19,822 nt of DNA from CAYSYH01 sp964435455 (GTDB lineage: Bacteria; Patescibacteriota; WWE3; 2-01-FULL-39-13; JAACPI01), in assembly GCA_964435455.1 (NCBI GenBank), contig CAYSYH010000010.1, positions 1 to 19,822 of the forward strand. Reading direction: 5' to 3'. A program made the position numbers and the translations under genes. Below the pieces are notes generated by a model, which saw only the letters and a program-made list of their open reading frames with translations, was not told the DNA's origin and made no database searches. Below, one piece after another: positions 1 to 7,594 of the stretch. Every line of letters starts with the position of its first letter. Position 1 is the stretch's first letter.

Positions 1-1
1 A

Positions 2-898
2 AGTTCTCCTATAGAAATAATGCACATTGTGGGTACTAGTAGGGGTAGAATGCTTGTGGAGGATTGGAATAATACAAAAATATTGAAATTAATGGATACT
101 ACAATTACAAGAGCATTAGATAATGGTTTGATTGTAAATTTTTTATGTGAGGATGGTACTAGAACATTTCCTGATGACCTTAAACTTTTTAATAGACATG
201 CCATAGATTTAGGAGTTCATAGAATAACTGTTGCTGATACTGTAGGGGATATACGTCCTTATGGTGTAAAAAAAATAATGGATTTCTTAAAAAAAGAGGT
301 AGTTAAGGATTCTAATATTCCAATAGACTTTCATGGTCATAATGATTTAGGTCTCGCCACAATAAATTCTTTTGTTGCCTGGTTAAACGGTGCTTCGCGT
401 ATACATACAACTTTACTTGGTATTGGAGAGCGTGCTGGTAATACATCTTTACATCAATTTTTACTTTTATTACATAAGGAAGGTATTGCTTTCTCTTATG
501 ACCTACACAAAATTTATGATATTTCTAATAAACTGCAAAATATCTTTGGTTTTAAGATAAATCCTAATGAACCAGGATTGGGTTCTTCAGTATATAAAAC
601 ACAGGCTGGTATACATGCAAGTTCTATCCATAAAGCTTATAAAGAAGGGAACTTTGCTTTGGGTAATATTATTTATAATAGTACCTCTCCTTCCATATGG
701 AGTGAAAAAGGGCAGGTAATTCCTTCTATTGGAGTGTTAAGTGGTAAGCATAATGTTAAATTACTTTTAGAGCATTTGGGATATACCAAATTGCTTAATA
801 ACACTTCTCTTGAGAAGGAGTTATTACAAGCTGCTAAAAATAAAGGTAGTCCTTTAAAAGAAAAAGAAATAAAAGATATTATTAAAAAATACCTATAA
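2..898 (+). CDS. Isopropylmalate/homocitrate synthase-like protein (5' end outside window)
   Basis: The reading frame is open from base 2, so the gene begins upstream and its first ATG at 20 is internal; 298 residues are visible. It belongs to the DRE-TIM metallolyase (HMGL-like) family, which condenses acetyl-CoA with a 2-oxo acid. Seen directly: the metal-binding motif HGHNDLGLA in mid-sequence, an ADTVG strand before it, the GIGERAGNTSL loop, and a late AGIHASSIHKA segment typical of isopropylmalate, homocitrate and citramalate synthases. The protein ends soon after the catalytic and linker region, so the allosteric LeuA C-terminal domain is absent, as in homocitrate synthases. No other leucine or lysine pathway gene is in the window, so the substrate cannot be assigned. 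The 3' end converges on the GlcG-like gene, 26 bases away, with a possible shared terminator between them. Confidence 0.85.
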   Translation, partial: SSPIEIMHIVGTSRGRMLVEDWNNTKILKLMDTTITRALDNGLIVNFLCEDGTRTFPDDLKLFNRHAIDLGVHRITVADTVGDIRPYGVKKIMDFLKKEVVKDSNIPIDFHGHNDLGLATINSFVAWLNGASRIHTTLLGIGERAGNTSLHQFLLLLHKEGIAFSYDLHKIYDISNKLQNIFGFKINPNEPGLGSSVYKTQAGIHASSIHKAYKEGNFALGNIIYNSTSPSIWSEKGQVIPSIGVLSGKHNVKLLLEHLGYTKLLNNTSLEKELLQAAKNKGSPLKEKEIKDIIKKYL

Positions 899-934
899 AG
901 ATATTTATTTATGGTATTTTATCTTTACTTTTTT
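896..934. terminator. Possible terminator between converging genes
   Basis: TAAAGATA at 896-903 pairs perfectly with TATCTTTA at 920-927 around a 16-base loop and is followed on the plus strand by CTTTTTT (928-934). It starts at the stop codon of the synthase-like gene and overlaps the stop of the converging GlcG-like gene. The stem is only 8 bp and mostly A/T, so it is weak; the position is what makes it plausible. Confidence 0.4.
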
Positions 935-1329
935 AAAATCTCTAACCCTGCTTTAGCACACTCCACATCTTCTCTAACATCTAAAGATCCTCCAACTCCT
1001 ATTCCTCCAATAATCTTATCTCCTTCTCTTATAGGTAACCCTCCGGGTATTGTTATTAATTCTCCTCCAAAGGCTGTATTTATACTAAAATAGGGCTTTC
1101 CTTCTTGAGCATACTCTGCAATATTACCTGAAGGTAATCCTAGTAATGCTGAAGTGTGTGCTTTTGAGAATGCAAATTTAGGGCTTATGTGAAACGCCCC
1201 GTCCATTCTTTTCATTGCAATTGTTACACCATGTTCATCTACAACACAAACTGTGATTTTAATACCTAATTCTTTTGCTTTGGTGATAGCGGCATTACAC
1301 ATTTTGTCCGCCTGAAGTAATTTTTTCAT
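925..1329 (-). CDS. GlcG/HbpS-family (DUF336) protein
   Basis: A 134-residue single-domain protein of the GlcG/HbpS/PduO-C fold. Seen: the N-terminal helix and strand with CVVDEHGVTIAMKRMDGA, the AFSKAHTSALLG helix, the GGELITIPGGLPI turn and the glycine-rich GDKIIGGIGVGG strand, all in family order and full length. Members bind small ligands (haem, corrinoid or glycolate-related) and some act as accessory subunits; the exact role cannot be read from sequence. There is no signal peptide, so it is probably cytosolic. The gene is divergent from the YrdC-like gene and converges on the synthase-like gene. The ATG is immediately preceded by CTGCCT, a motif shared with three other starts here, and there is no Shine-Dalgarno sequence. 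Confidence 0.85.
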   Translation of the reverse strand: MKKLLQADKMCNAAITKAKELGIKITVCVVDEHGVTIAMKRMDGAFHISPKFAFSKAHTSALLGLPSGNIAEYAQEGKPYFSINTAFGGELITIPGGLPIREGDKIIGGIGVGGSLDVREDVECAKAGLEILKK

Positions 1330-1351
1330 AGGCAGTTTTTAAATTTACTAG

Positions 1352-1380
1352 TTGCTGTTATGTTAATAGGATACTATACT
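1352..1380 (+). promoter_or_regulatory. Sigma70-type promoter for the YrdC-like gene
   Basis: TTGCTG (1352-1357), a 17-base spacer and TATACT (1375-1380). The predicted start near 1387 gives a leader of about 26 bases. Confidence 0.55.
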
Positions 1381-1382
1381 TT

Positions 1383-1399
1383 AATAAATAAATAAATAA
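1383..1399 (+). repeat. AATA tetranucleotide tract
   Basis: Four tandem AATA units plus one A lie in the predicted 5' leader of the YrdC-like gene, just after its -10 box. Such tracts can change length by slippage; here it could alter leader length, but simple A/T tracts are also expected by chance at this base composition. Confidence 0.7.
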
Positions 1400-1412
1400 G
1401 AAATTACATCAT

Positions 1413-2498
1413 ATGCAATATTCACCATATAAATTTTTGAGCAAAAAAGATTTTTTTTCGGGCATACCCAATAAAGATCCTCTTCCACACAATGTTATTG
1501 ATGTATCGCTTACTTCTTTACCTAGTTCTAGCGGTTTAGTAAAAAAGGACTCTAAAGGAAATATAAAGGAAATCTCCCGCGATATAAAAATAGCTATTGA
1601 TCGAGTTTTAAATACTAATTTTTCTTTTGAATATTGGCACTTAGATAATCCACGAGATGTGTTAGATACTGTTTTTTGGACTATTGCAGGCGGATCATTT
1701 ATTGCTGATTTTGCTATGGATACTTCCAAACCCCGTATATTTGCTTGGGGATTGCCTATGGTTAAAGAAGCTGCTTATTATTCCTTAGAACGTTTAAAAG
1801 GTAGAAATCCCAGACAAGTTCCTACTGCCGCTTGTTTACCTCCTGAAAATGTATTTGATTTTATTGATTTATCTAAGTTGCCTCCTATTACTAAAGGAGA
1901 TATTGAACATTATTTTAGTGCAGGTCCTTTAGGTATGCGGGTATTTGCTAACAAAAATGTACCTAAGCACTTGGTTAATACTAAAACTAATCAAGTACAA
2001 TTTATAATTTCTGGTCATAACTCTGGTTATATGCGTTTAGTCCGTTTATATATACATTTATCTAAATTCCCTATGATGGGTATAACTTCTGGTAATTATT
2101 CAAGTCACGGTCCTAAGTCTAGATTTAATAAGGGTACTCATCATACTATATCTAAATTAATGGATAATATGGGTTCTTTAGGAATACCTATTTTAGCAGG
2201 ACATATTAACAAAAATATTGATGATACAACTTTTGATTTGGAGAAAGCGTATGATCTTTTAAATAACTCTTTTATAAAAATGTCTGTAGATGATATCCAT
2301 AATTTTAAAGATGATTTATTACCTGTTTCGGTAACTATAACGGAGTTAAAAAAGCACCCTAAGGGTTTTCCTCTATTTGAGGTTAAAAGGCATGGCTCAT
2401 TACACTATGAATTATTAAAAGAGCATATTACTAAAAAAATTAAAGGGGATGTTATTTTAGATGAAGATATAAGTAGATTAACTATATCTAATTATTAG
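1413..2498 (+). CDS. Divergent Sua5/YrdC-like protein
   Basis: A 361-residue soluble protein. I match it to the YrdC fold (threonylcarbamoyl-AMP synthase, tRNA t6A pathway) by motif order rather than overall identity. K129-G-R131 sits where KxR of YrdC lies, followed by a PTAACLPP strand. Then comes AGPLGMRVFANKNVPKHL, resembling the PGPxTLIL...VP segment, VRLYIHL, and ITSGNYSS with S226 and N228 in place of TSANxSG. The usual N-terminal PTDTVYGL segment is not recognisable (the region reads GGSFIADFAMDTS), and about 60 N-terminal and 100 C-terminal residues are extra. It may bind nucleotide without making t6A, or be a lineage paralogue. The ATG follows a good promoter. The role of its synthase-like and GlcG-like neighbours is unknown. 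Confidence 0.6.
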   Translation: MQYSPYKFLSKKDFFSGIPNKDPLPHNVIDVSLTSLPSSSGLVKKDSKGNIKEISRDIKIAIDRVLNTNFSFEYWHLDNPRDVLDTVFWTIAGGSFIADFAMDTSKPRIFAWGLPMVKEAAYYSLERLKGRNPRQVPTAACLPPENVFDFIDLSKLPPITKGDIEHYFSAGPLGMRVFANKNVPKHLVNTKTNQVQFIISGHNSGYMRLVRLYIHLSKFPMMGITSGNYSSHGPKSRFNKGTHHTISKLMDNMGSLGIPILAGHINKNIDDTTFDLEKAYDLLNNSFIKMSVDDIHNFKDDLLPVSVTITELKKHPKGFPLFEVKRHGSLHYELLKEHITKKIKGDVILDEDISRLTISNY

Positions 2499-2535
2499 TT
2501 ATTAATATTGAATTTTATTTGCCTTTCTGCCTGTT

Positions 2536-3861
2536 ATGTTACATAAGAGTAAACTTCAATTATTACAAGAAAGAGTAAAAGCTTTAGAGACAAGCTTTAA
2601 CCTTTTTGGAATTATTTTAAACAACTTAGATTTTGATAAAATGGTTCAAAAAATAGCTGATTTAATTCCTCAATATCTGCATTATGAAACTGGGGTTTTA
2701 GCCCTAATTGATGAAAAGAAGGGTATACTAAGAAGAACAGCTATTTCCAGAACAAGTGGTGGATTAGCTGCTTTGAAAAGCTTAGAAATAGATTTTAAAA
2801 AAATAGATATACCCTTAGACTGTAAAGAAAATTATTGTATAAAAGCCATAAAAACAGGTAAACAACAAATTACACATAATTTATATGATGTTGTACGCCC
2901 AGCTATAAGTAGGGAAAATTCTGAGTTAGTTCAAAAAATGATGGGTACAAAAATTAGTGTTGTTAACCCTATTTTTGTTGGAGGAAAACCTATTGGAATA
3001 TTTATTGTTTCTATGTCCAAAGAAATTAATAAAATAAGTTTTTACGAAAGGGAAATGATTAATAAATTTGTAGAGGGTGTTGGAGTTGCTTTACAGAATT
3101 CTCAGCTTTACAAAGAAGTAAAGGATAAAACCTCCAAACTAAAAAGAGCTAATTTACAGCTCAAAAAACTAGACAAGCAAAAGGATGAATTTATAAGTAT
3201 TGCCTCTCATGAGCTTAAAACCCCTATAACTATACTAAAAACCAATCTTTGGATGTTGCAGCGTTCTTTGGGTAAGTCTTTAAAATCAAAAGACAAATAT
3301 TTTTTAGAAGAATCTCAAAAAGGCTTAGAAAGGCTTAGTAAAATAGTAAATAATTTATTAGACATTTCTAGAATAGAACAAGGTAGATTTGTACTAGATT
3401 TACAGCCTTATAACTTAGATTTAGTTATAAAAGAAAGTTTAGATTATTTTAAAGATCAAGCTAAACAAGCTGGCTTAAAGTTAGTATATCCTAAAAAAAA
3501 GATTGGAGAGGTAGTATTTGATAAAGATAGATTTAGGGAAGTTTTAGACAATTATTTAAGCAATGCCATAAAATATACTAAAAGGGGAGGCGTAAGGGTA
3601 AATGTTTTTAATGAAGGTAATTACTTAAAAATAACTGTTGCAGATACAGGACCTGGAATTAAAAAAAGTGATATTAAAAAGCTTTTTAAAAAATTTAGTA
3701 GAGCTACTGAAGGTTTAAAACAGGTAACACCTGGTGCTAGTACCGGTTTGGGTTTGTATATAAGTAAACGTATTGTAGAAGAATGGGGTGGTAAAGTAGG
3801 GGTTGTTAGCCAGCAAGGGAGGGGAAGTGTTTTTTGGTTTACATTACCTAAAAAAACTTAA
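2536..3861 (+). CDS. GAF-domain sensor histidine kinase
   Basis: A 441-residue two-component kinase. In order: an N-terminal helix, a GAF-type sensor domain (about residues 25-190) and a charged coiled-coil linker (about 190-220). Next is a HisKA dimerisation domain with the phosphoacceptor His225 in ASHELKTP, then a HATPase_c domain with the N box (DNYLSNAIKYT), the G1 box (VADTGPGI), the F-box region (LFKKFSR) and the G2 box (GASTGLGLYISKRIVEEWGG). It has no transmembrane segment, so it should sense a cytosolic signal. The likely partner is the receiver protein about 380 bases downstream. CTGCCT lies 3 bases before the ATG, and there is neither a Shine-Dalgarno sequence nor a clear promoter in the 37-base gap after the YrdC-like gene, so read-through from it is possible. 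Confidence 0.95.
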   Translation: MLHKSKLQLLQERVKALETSFNLFGIILNNLDFDKMVQKIADLIPQYLHYETGVLALIDEKKGILRRTAISRTSGGLAALKSLEIDFKKIDIPLDCKENYCIKAIKTGKQQITHNLYDVVRPAISRENSELVQKMMGTKISVVNPIFVGGKPIGIFIVSMSKEINKISFYEREMINKFVEGVGVALQNSQLYKEVKDKTSKLKRANLQLKKLDKQKDEFISIASHELKTPITILKTNLWMLQRSLGKSLKSKDKYFLEESQKGLERLSKIVNNLLDISRIEQGRFVLDLQPYNLDLVIKESLDYFKDQAKQAGLKLVYPKKKIGEVVFDKDRFREVLDNYLSNAIKYTKRGGVRVNVFNEGNYLKITVADTGPGIKKSDIKKLFKKFSRATEGLKQVTPGASTGLGLYISKRIVEEWGGKVGVVSQQGRGSVFWFTLPKKT

Positions 3862-3886
3862 CACTTCAAAAATTAATTTTATTTAT

Positions 3887-4090
3887 TTAGGATATTAATT
3901 TTGTTCCATAAAAAGTTAGTAATCCTGCTGTTCCCAATAAAAAGGGTATTATTAAAAATAAGCATCCTTTATTTTTACCTGTTTTAAGTACTTCTTCTAT
4001 TTCTTCATCCCTATTGCTTAATCCCCCTCCTAGGTTATATAAGGATTCTTTTGCCTTCTCAACTTCTCCTTTTTTACCCTTACCAAACAT
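3887..4090 (-). CDS. Small single-pass membrane protein
   Basis: A 67-residue protein on the strand opposite its neighbours, between the sensor kinase and receiver genes. Residues 1-42 are highly charged (Lys/Glu-rich, GKGKKGEVEKAKESLYN at the start) and residues 43-63 form a hydrophobic helix (CLFLIIPFLLGTAGLLTFYG). No family is recognised. Amino-acid layout supports a real gene more than a shadow, since no gene lies opposite it. Its upstream region has TTGACA and TATAAG separated by 28 bases that contain a TTTA repeat. A chance ORF cannot be excluded. Confidence 0.5.
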   Translation of the reverse strand: MFGKGKKGEVEKAKESLYNLGGGLSNRDEEIEEVLKTGKNKGCLFLIIPFLLGTAGLLTFYGTKLIS

Positions 4091-4130
4091 ATTTTTAAAT
4101 AAAATTAATAAAAATAACTTATACTAAGAT

Positions 4131-4152
4131 TTTATTTATTTATTTATTTATT
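4131..4152. repeat. TTTA tetranucleotide tract (5.5 units)
   Basis: Tandem TTTA units fill most of the space between a minus-strand TTGACA (4157-4152) and TATAAG (4123-4118) upstream of the small membrane-protein gene. It lies in the intergenic region shared with the receiver gene, whose own promoter is further downstream. Confidence 0.8.
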
Positions 4153-4179
4153 GTCAATTATTTTATAAACCTTTAAATA

Positions 4180-4209
4180 TTGCTTAGATTAAAAAATGTA
4201 TGATACAAT
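4180..4209 (+). promoter_or_regulatory. Promoter with extended -10 for the receiver gene
   Basis: TTGCTT (4180-4185), an 18-base spacer and TACAAT (4204-4209) with TG one base upstream (4201-4202), i.e. an extended -10. The predicted start near 4216 gives a leader of about 27 bases and probably drives the receiver, RluA-like and antiporter genes together. Confidence 0.65.
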
Positions 4210-4242
4210 ATATATTAGTATTTAGTTTATTTATTCTTGCCT

Positions 4243-4632
4243 ATGTCTAAAGATTATTCACACATAAAAGTACTAATTGTTGAAGATGAAGAATCTTTAC
4301 GGGTTTCTTATGCCACTTATTTGCGAGAAGAGGGTTTTGTTGTTCAAGAGGCTAGTGATGGGCAGGAGGCTTTAGAAAAGGTACAAAAATTTGATTATAC
4401 TATAATGCTTTTGGATATTATGCTTCCTAAAATTGATGGGCTAGAGGTTCTAAAAAGGGTAAAAAGTAATCCTAATTTAAAAAATAGGCCTATTTTATTA
4501 CTTACCAATCTTTCGCGGGATTCTGTTATTAAAGAGGGTTTTGATTTAGGTGCAGAGGGTTATTTAATTAAAAATTCTGAAACTCCAGAAACAATTAAAG
4601 AGAACATATTAAAGACTTTAGGCGTAAAATAG
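4243..4632 (+). CDS. Stand-alone CheY-like response regulator receiver
   Basis: A 129-residue receiver domain with no output domain. Seen: the acidic pair in LIVEDEE, phosphoacceptor Asp58 in MLLDIMLP, the conserved Thr/Ser region LLLTNLS and Lys110 in YLIKNSE. It presumably takes phosphate from the GAF kinase encoded upstream and acts by protein-protein contact, since no DNA-binding or enzymatic domain follows. A TTG at 4237 could extend it by two residues (MP); I prefer ATG 4243, which leaves TTGCCT directly before the start as at three other genes. The next gene begins 6 bases after its stop. Confidence 0.93.
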   Translation: MSKDYSHIKVLIVEDEESLRVSYATYLREEGFVVQEASDGQEALEKVQKFDYTIMLLDIMLPKIDGLEVLKRVKSNPNLKNRPILLLTNLSRDSVIKEGFDLGAEGYLIKNSETPETIKENILKTLGVK

Positions 4633-4638
4633 GGGTTT

Positions 4639-5448
4639 ATGAACTATTCATTAGAAGATTTAGTTTTGTTAAATGCTGAACATTTTATAGCTATTAATAA
4701 ACCCGCCAACTTGGTGGTAAATCGTTCTAAGACTGTTAAAAGTATTACAATACAAGATTTGGTATTAAAATCTAATATTTTAAACCTTTCTAAAAACATA
4801 AATGAATCTAAGTATATAAAAGACTTAAAAACCATTTATTCCGAGTTTTTATCCCGCGGTGGAATAGTACATAGGTTAGACAAAGATACCTCAGGTGTAC
4901 TGCTTATTGCCAAAGATGTTTTTGGGTTTTATGTTTTAAAAAAACAGTTTTTAAAAAGAAAGGTAAAAAAAATATACCATGCTGTAGTTTGGGGGGATTT
5001 TATTAAATTTTTAGGGGAAAAAGATTATGTTTTAGTAAATTTGCCTATAGCCCGTAATCCAAAAAATAGGAAAAAGTTTGCTATAGTTGGTTCTGGTAGA
5101 GATGCTTTAACAAAAGTATTTCCACAAAATCCTTTAGGTAAAAAAAATTTAAATTTTGTAGGTACTTTAGAAGATAATAAATTTAGTTTTATTAAAGCTG
5201 TACCTAAAACAGGTAGAACTCACCAAATTAGGGTTCACCTAAAGGCTTTAAATCATGAAATACTAGGAGATTCAATATATCAAGGAAGACAACAACAAAG
5301 ATTTAGTAAAAAATATAATTTCAATTTAATGTTGCATGCTTATTCATTACGTTTTAAACTTTTAGATAAGTTATTTAAAATTAAAGCTGATTACCCAGAA
5401 GAGTTTACAAAAAATGTTCAAAAGATTAATTGGTCTTTGCAAAAATAA
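4639..5448 (+). CDS. RluA-family RNA pseudouridine synthase
   Basis: A 269-residue enzyme that isomerises uridine to pseudouridine in rRNA or tRNA. Seen: an N-terminal strand with LNAEHFIAINKPANLVV, the catalytic motif HRLDKDTSGVLLIAK with Asp81, the KKIYHAVVWG strand, and the C-terminal GRTHQIRVHLKAL...ILGDSIYQG signature. There is no S4 RNA-binding domain, and an extra lysine- and asparagine-rich stretch of about 40 residues separates the N-terminal strand from the catalytic motif. The target site cannot be predicted. The ATG lies 6 bases after the receiver stop, with only a very close AGGGG before it. Its 3' end is 20 bases before the antiporter ATG, so the three genes look co-transcribed. 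Confidence 0.93.
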   Translation: MNYSLEDLVLLNAEHFIAINKPANLVVNRSKTVKSITIQDLVLKSNILNLSKNINESKYIKDLKTIYSEFLSRGGIVHRLDKDTSGVLLIAKDVFGFYVLKKQFLKRKVKKIYHAVVWGDFIKFLGEKDYVLVNLPIARNPKNRKKFAIVGSGRDALTKVFPQNPLGKKNLNFVGTLEDNKFSFIKAVPKTGRTHQIRVHLKALNHEILGDSIYQGRQQQRFSKKYNFNLMLHAYSLRFKLLDKLFKIKADYPEEFTKNVQKINWSLQK

Positions 5449-5468
5449 TATTTAATTACCTGCCTATT

Positions 5469-7199
5469 ATGGATCATTTATTCTTAATAGAATTAACTAC
5501 AATACTTTTTGGAGCTTTGCTAGGTGGTGTTATTGCATTTAGGATAAGGCAGCCTGTTGTTTTAGGATATATTTTTGCAGGGTTGTTTTTAGGTACTCTC
5601 TTTCCTAATTTTTTAAATGGTCCCTCTAAGGGTTCTGCTATTACAACTTTAGCGGAAATAGGCGTAGCCCTGCTTTTGTTTACTTTAGGTTTAGAATTTT
5701 CGTTATCTAGATTAAAAAAAGTTGGAAAGCCAGCAATTTTGGGTGCCAGTTTACAAATAATTTTAGTATTACTTTCTTTTTCGTTAATTTTACCTGTTTT
5801 ATTAGGTATTAATTTTAAACAAGCTTTATTTTTAGGTGGTATTGCCTCTTTGTCTTCTACAGCGGTTGTAGCTAAATTACTAAATGATAGTGCATCTATA
5901 GATAGTTTACAAGGGGATTTAATGATGGCTTGGCTAATTGTGCAAGATTTAGCTGTAGTTCCTCTTATATTAATTTTACCTGTAGTTACATCTTATCAAT
6001 CTTTTGATTTTTTAGACTTATTTTTGGGAATATTAAAATCTGCAATAGCCTTATATTTAATTTTTTTATTTGGAAAAAAAACTGTTCCTTACATATTTAG
6101 AAAATTAGCGCTATTTAATAGTCGCGAGCTTTTATTAGTTAGCGCTTTTGTATTTTGTATACTTTTGGCTACTTTGGCGGAGTTTTTAGGTCTTTCCTTT
6201 GCTATTGGGGCTTTTATAGGAGGTATTTTAATATCTACCAGTGCTGTGAATCATGAGGTATTTACAGAAATAAGGCCTCTTAGAGACTTATTTAGTAGTA
6301 TGTTTTTTGTTTCTTTGGGTTTTTTAATTTCTATACCCACTTTTATCGCTAGTTTGTGGCCAGCTATTCTTATAACTTTTTTAGTTTTAACGTTTAAATT
6401 ACTAATTATTTTAGGCTTAACCTTATTTTTTAAGTACCATTCTAAAATTGCTTTTGTTACATCTTTTGGATTATTCCAAATAGGGGAATTTGGTTTTATA
6501 TTAGCTAAAATAGGTTTGGATAGTGGTTCTATAACTTTACCTCTGTATCAGGCTATTGTTTCTTCTTCTATAATAACTTTAGTATTAACTCCTTTTTTAT
6601 TTAAATCTTCTCCAAAAATATACAAATACTTTAGAAATTTTGTAAGAAATAAATACCCTCCTTTATATAGGTTTATATTTAAAGTATTAGATAGTGATTC
6701 TAAAATGCCTAAACCTCGTAAATATGTTGCAAATAACCATATTATTTTAATAGGTTATGGTAGGGTAGGGCGTTATCTAGCTAAATTACTTTCTTTAGCT
6801 GGTATAGAATATGTTGTGATAGATTTACATTATAAAGCTGTTAATAATTTAAGAAAAAAGGGCATTCATAGTGTATACGGTGATGCTGTAAACCCCGATG
6901 TTTTACTTCTTGCTGGTATTAAAACGGCTAAAGGTGTAATTATTGCCACCCCAGATGTAATAACTAACGAATTAATAATAAACACCATACGAAGAATAAA
7001 TCCTTCTACCCGTATTATTGGAAGAGCTCATAAAGAAGAGGACATTGCTCGTTTGTACATTCGCGGTGTAAAGGAGGTTATAGAACCTGAGTTTGAGGCA
7101 AGTTTACAAATAGGTAAAAGAATTTTAGAATATTTTGGTAAAAACCCAAAAGAAGTTTATAAATATATTCAAAAAACCCGAGAAGAAAAAAAGTATTAA
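5469..7199 (+). CDS. CPA2-family cation/proton antiporter with RCK domain
   Basis: A 576-residue KefB/KefC-like transporter. Residues 1-395 hold about a dozen hydrophobic helices with CPA2 signatures: GLEFSLSRLKK, GGIASLSSTAVVAKLL, FAIGAFIGGILIS and FQIGEFGFILAKIG. Residues from about 421 form an RCK (TrkA-N) domain with the nucleotide-binding GYGRVGRYLAKLL (Gly429 onward) and an acidic residue ending strand 2 (VVIDLH). No TrkA-C domain follows, as the protein ends about 25 residues after the Rossmann fold. It likely exchanges K+ or Na+ for H+ under nucleotide control. An in-frame TTG at 5430 would overlap the RluA-like gene; ATG 5469 places the N terminus directly before helix 1 and has CTGCCT 3 bases upstream. 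Confidence 0.93.
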   Translation: MDHLFLIELTTILFGALLGGVIAFRIRQPVVLGYIFAGLFLGTLFPNFLNGPSKGSAITTLAEIGVALLLFTLGLEFSLSRLKKVGKPAILGASLQIILVLLSFSLILPVLLGINFKQALFLGGIASLSSTAVVAKLLNDSASIDSLQGDLMMAWLIVQDLAVVPLILILPVVTSYQSFDFLDLFLGILKSAIALYLIFLFGKKTVPYIFRKLALFNSRELLLVSAFVFCILLATLAEFLGLSFAIGAFIGGILISTSAVNHEVFTEIRPLRDLFSSMFFVSLGFLISIPTFIASLWPAILITFLVLTFKLLIILGLTLFFKYHSKIAFVTSFGLFQIGEFGFILAKIGLDSGSITLPLYQAIVSSSIITLVLTPFLFKSSPKIYKYFRNFVRNKYPPLYRFIFKVLDSDSKMPKPRKYVANNHIILIGYGRVGRYLAKLLSLAGIEYVVIDLHYKAVNNLRKKGIHSVYGDAVNPDVLLLAGIKTAKGVIIATPDVITNELIINTIRRINPSTRIIGRAHKEEDIARLYIRGVKEVIEPEFEASLQIGKRILEYFGKNPKEVYKYIQKTREEKKY

Positions 7200-7203
7200 A
7201 ATT

Positions 7204-7487
7204 TCAAGATATTTTTAGTTTAAGTATATAAAAATTTTTATTTACTGCATAAGGTACTTTATTTATTACATCTACATATTTTTTAATTACTTTTGTTAAA
7301 TTTGTTAAAAGCTTTTCAAAATTTTTATTTTTAATAACTAAACATAAGTCTATATCCAAATATTTGTCGTACGTATTTTGCGCAAAAGAACCTCTTATAT
7401 AAATTTCTTCTATAAATTTTGTATCGCAAAATAATCTTTTTGAGAGTTTTTTAATTACTACTTCTTGATTTAATTTTCTTTTTTCAT
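7204..7487 (-). pseudogene. Frameshifted MNT-type nucleotidyltransferase
   Basis: Found by reading the apparently empty 395-base gap on the minus strand. The frame ending at TGA 7204 encodes about 93 residues containing RGSFAQNTYDKYLDIDLCLV, the GS-x(n)-DxD signature of minimal nucleotidyltransferases (MNT, MazE-independent antitoxin partners of HEPN toxins, or related enzymes). The frame has no usable start upstream of the motif: it is closed by TAA just before GAT GAA. An ATG at 7487-7485 is followed by six A residues and runs into TAA after five codons; one extra A in that run would join the ATG to the whole domain, giving about 94 residues. It is therefore a pseudogene, a sequencing error in a homopolymer, or a slippage-expressed gene. 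No HEPN partner is seen on either side. Confidence 0.65.
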
Positions 7488-7557
7488 CTTATAATCTTGT
7501 TTATCTGTTTTGGTTATTAATGTAGATACTATTAAATTTATCTATATTTGTAAAACA

Positions 7558-7586
7558 TTTACTGCTTTTATAAATGCTGTTACAAT
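7558..7586 (+). promoter_or_regulatory. Promoter placing transcription start at the HD gene's ATG
   Basis: TTTACT (7558-7563), a 17-base spacer and TACAAT (7581-7586) with TG at 7578-7579 (extended -10). Only 8 bases separate the -10 from ATG 7595, so the transcript should be leaderless. Confidence 0.65.
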
Positions 7587-7594
7587 AAAATTAG

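Noticed and set aside
3869..3902. AAAATTAAT / ATTAATTTT hairpin as terminator between kinase and small ORF
   Set aside because: The stem is all A/T, no distinct U-tract follows and it runs into the small ORF.
5430..5468. TTG start extending the antiporter
   Set aside because: It overlaps the RluA-like gene and adds 13 residues before helix 1; ATG 5469 fits the family better.
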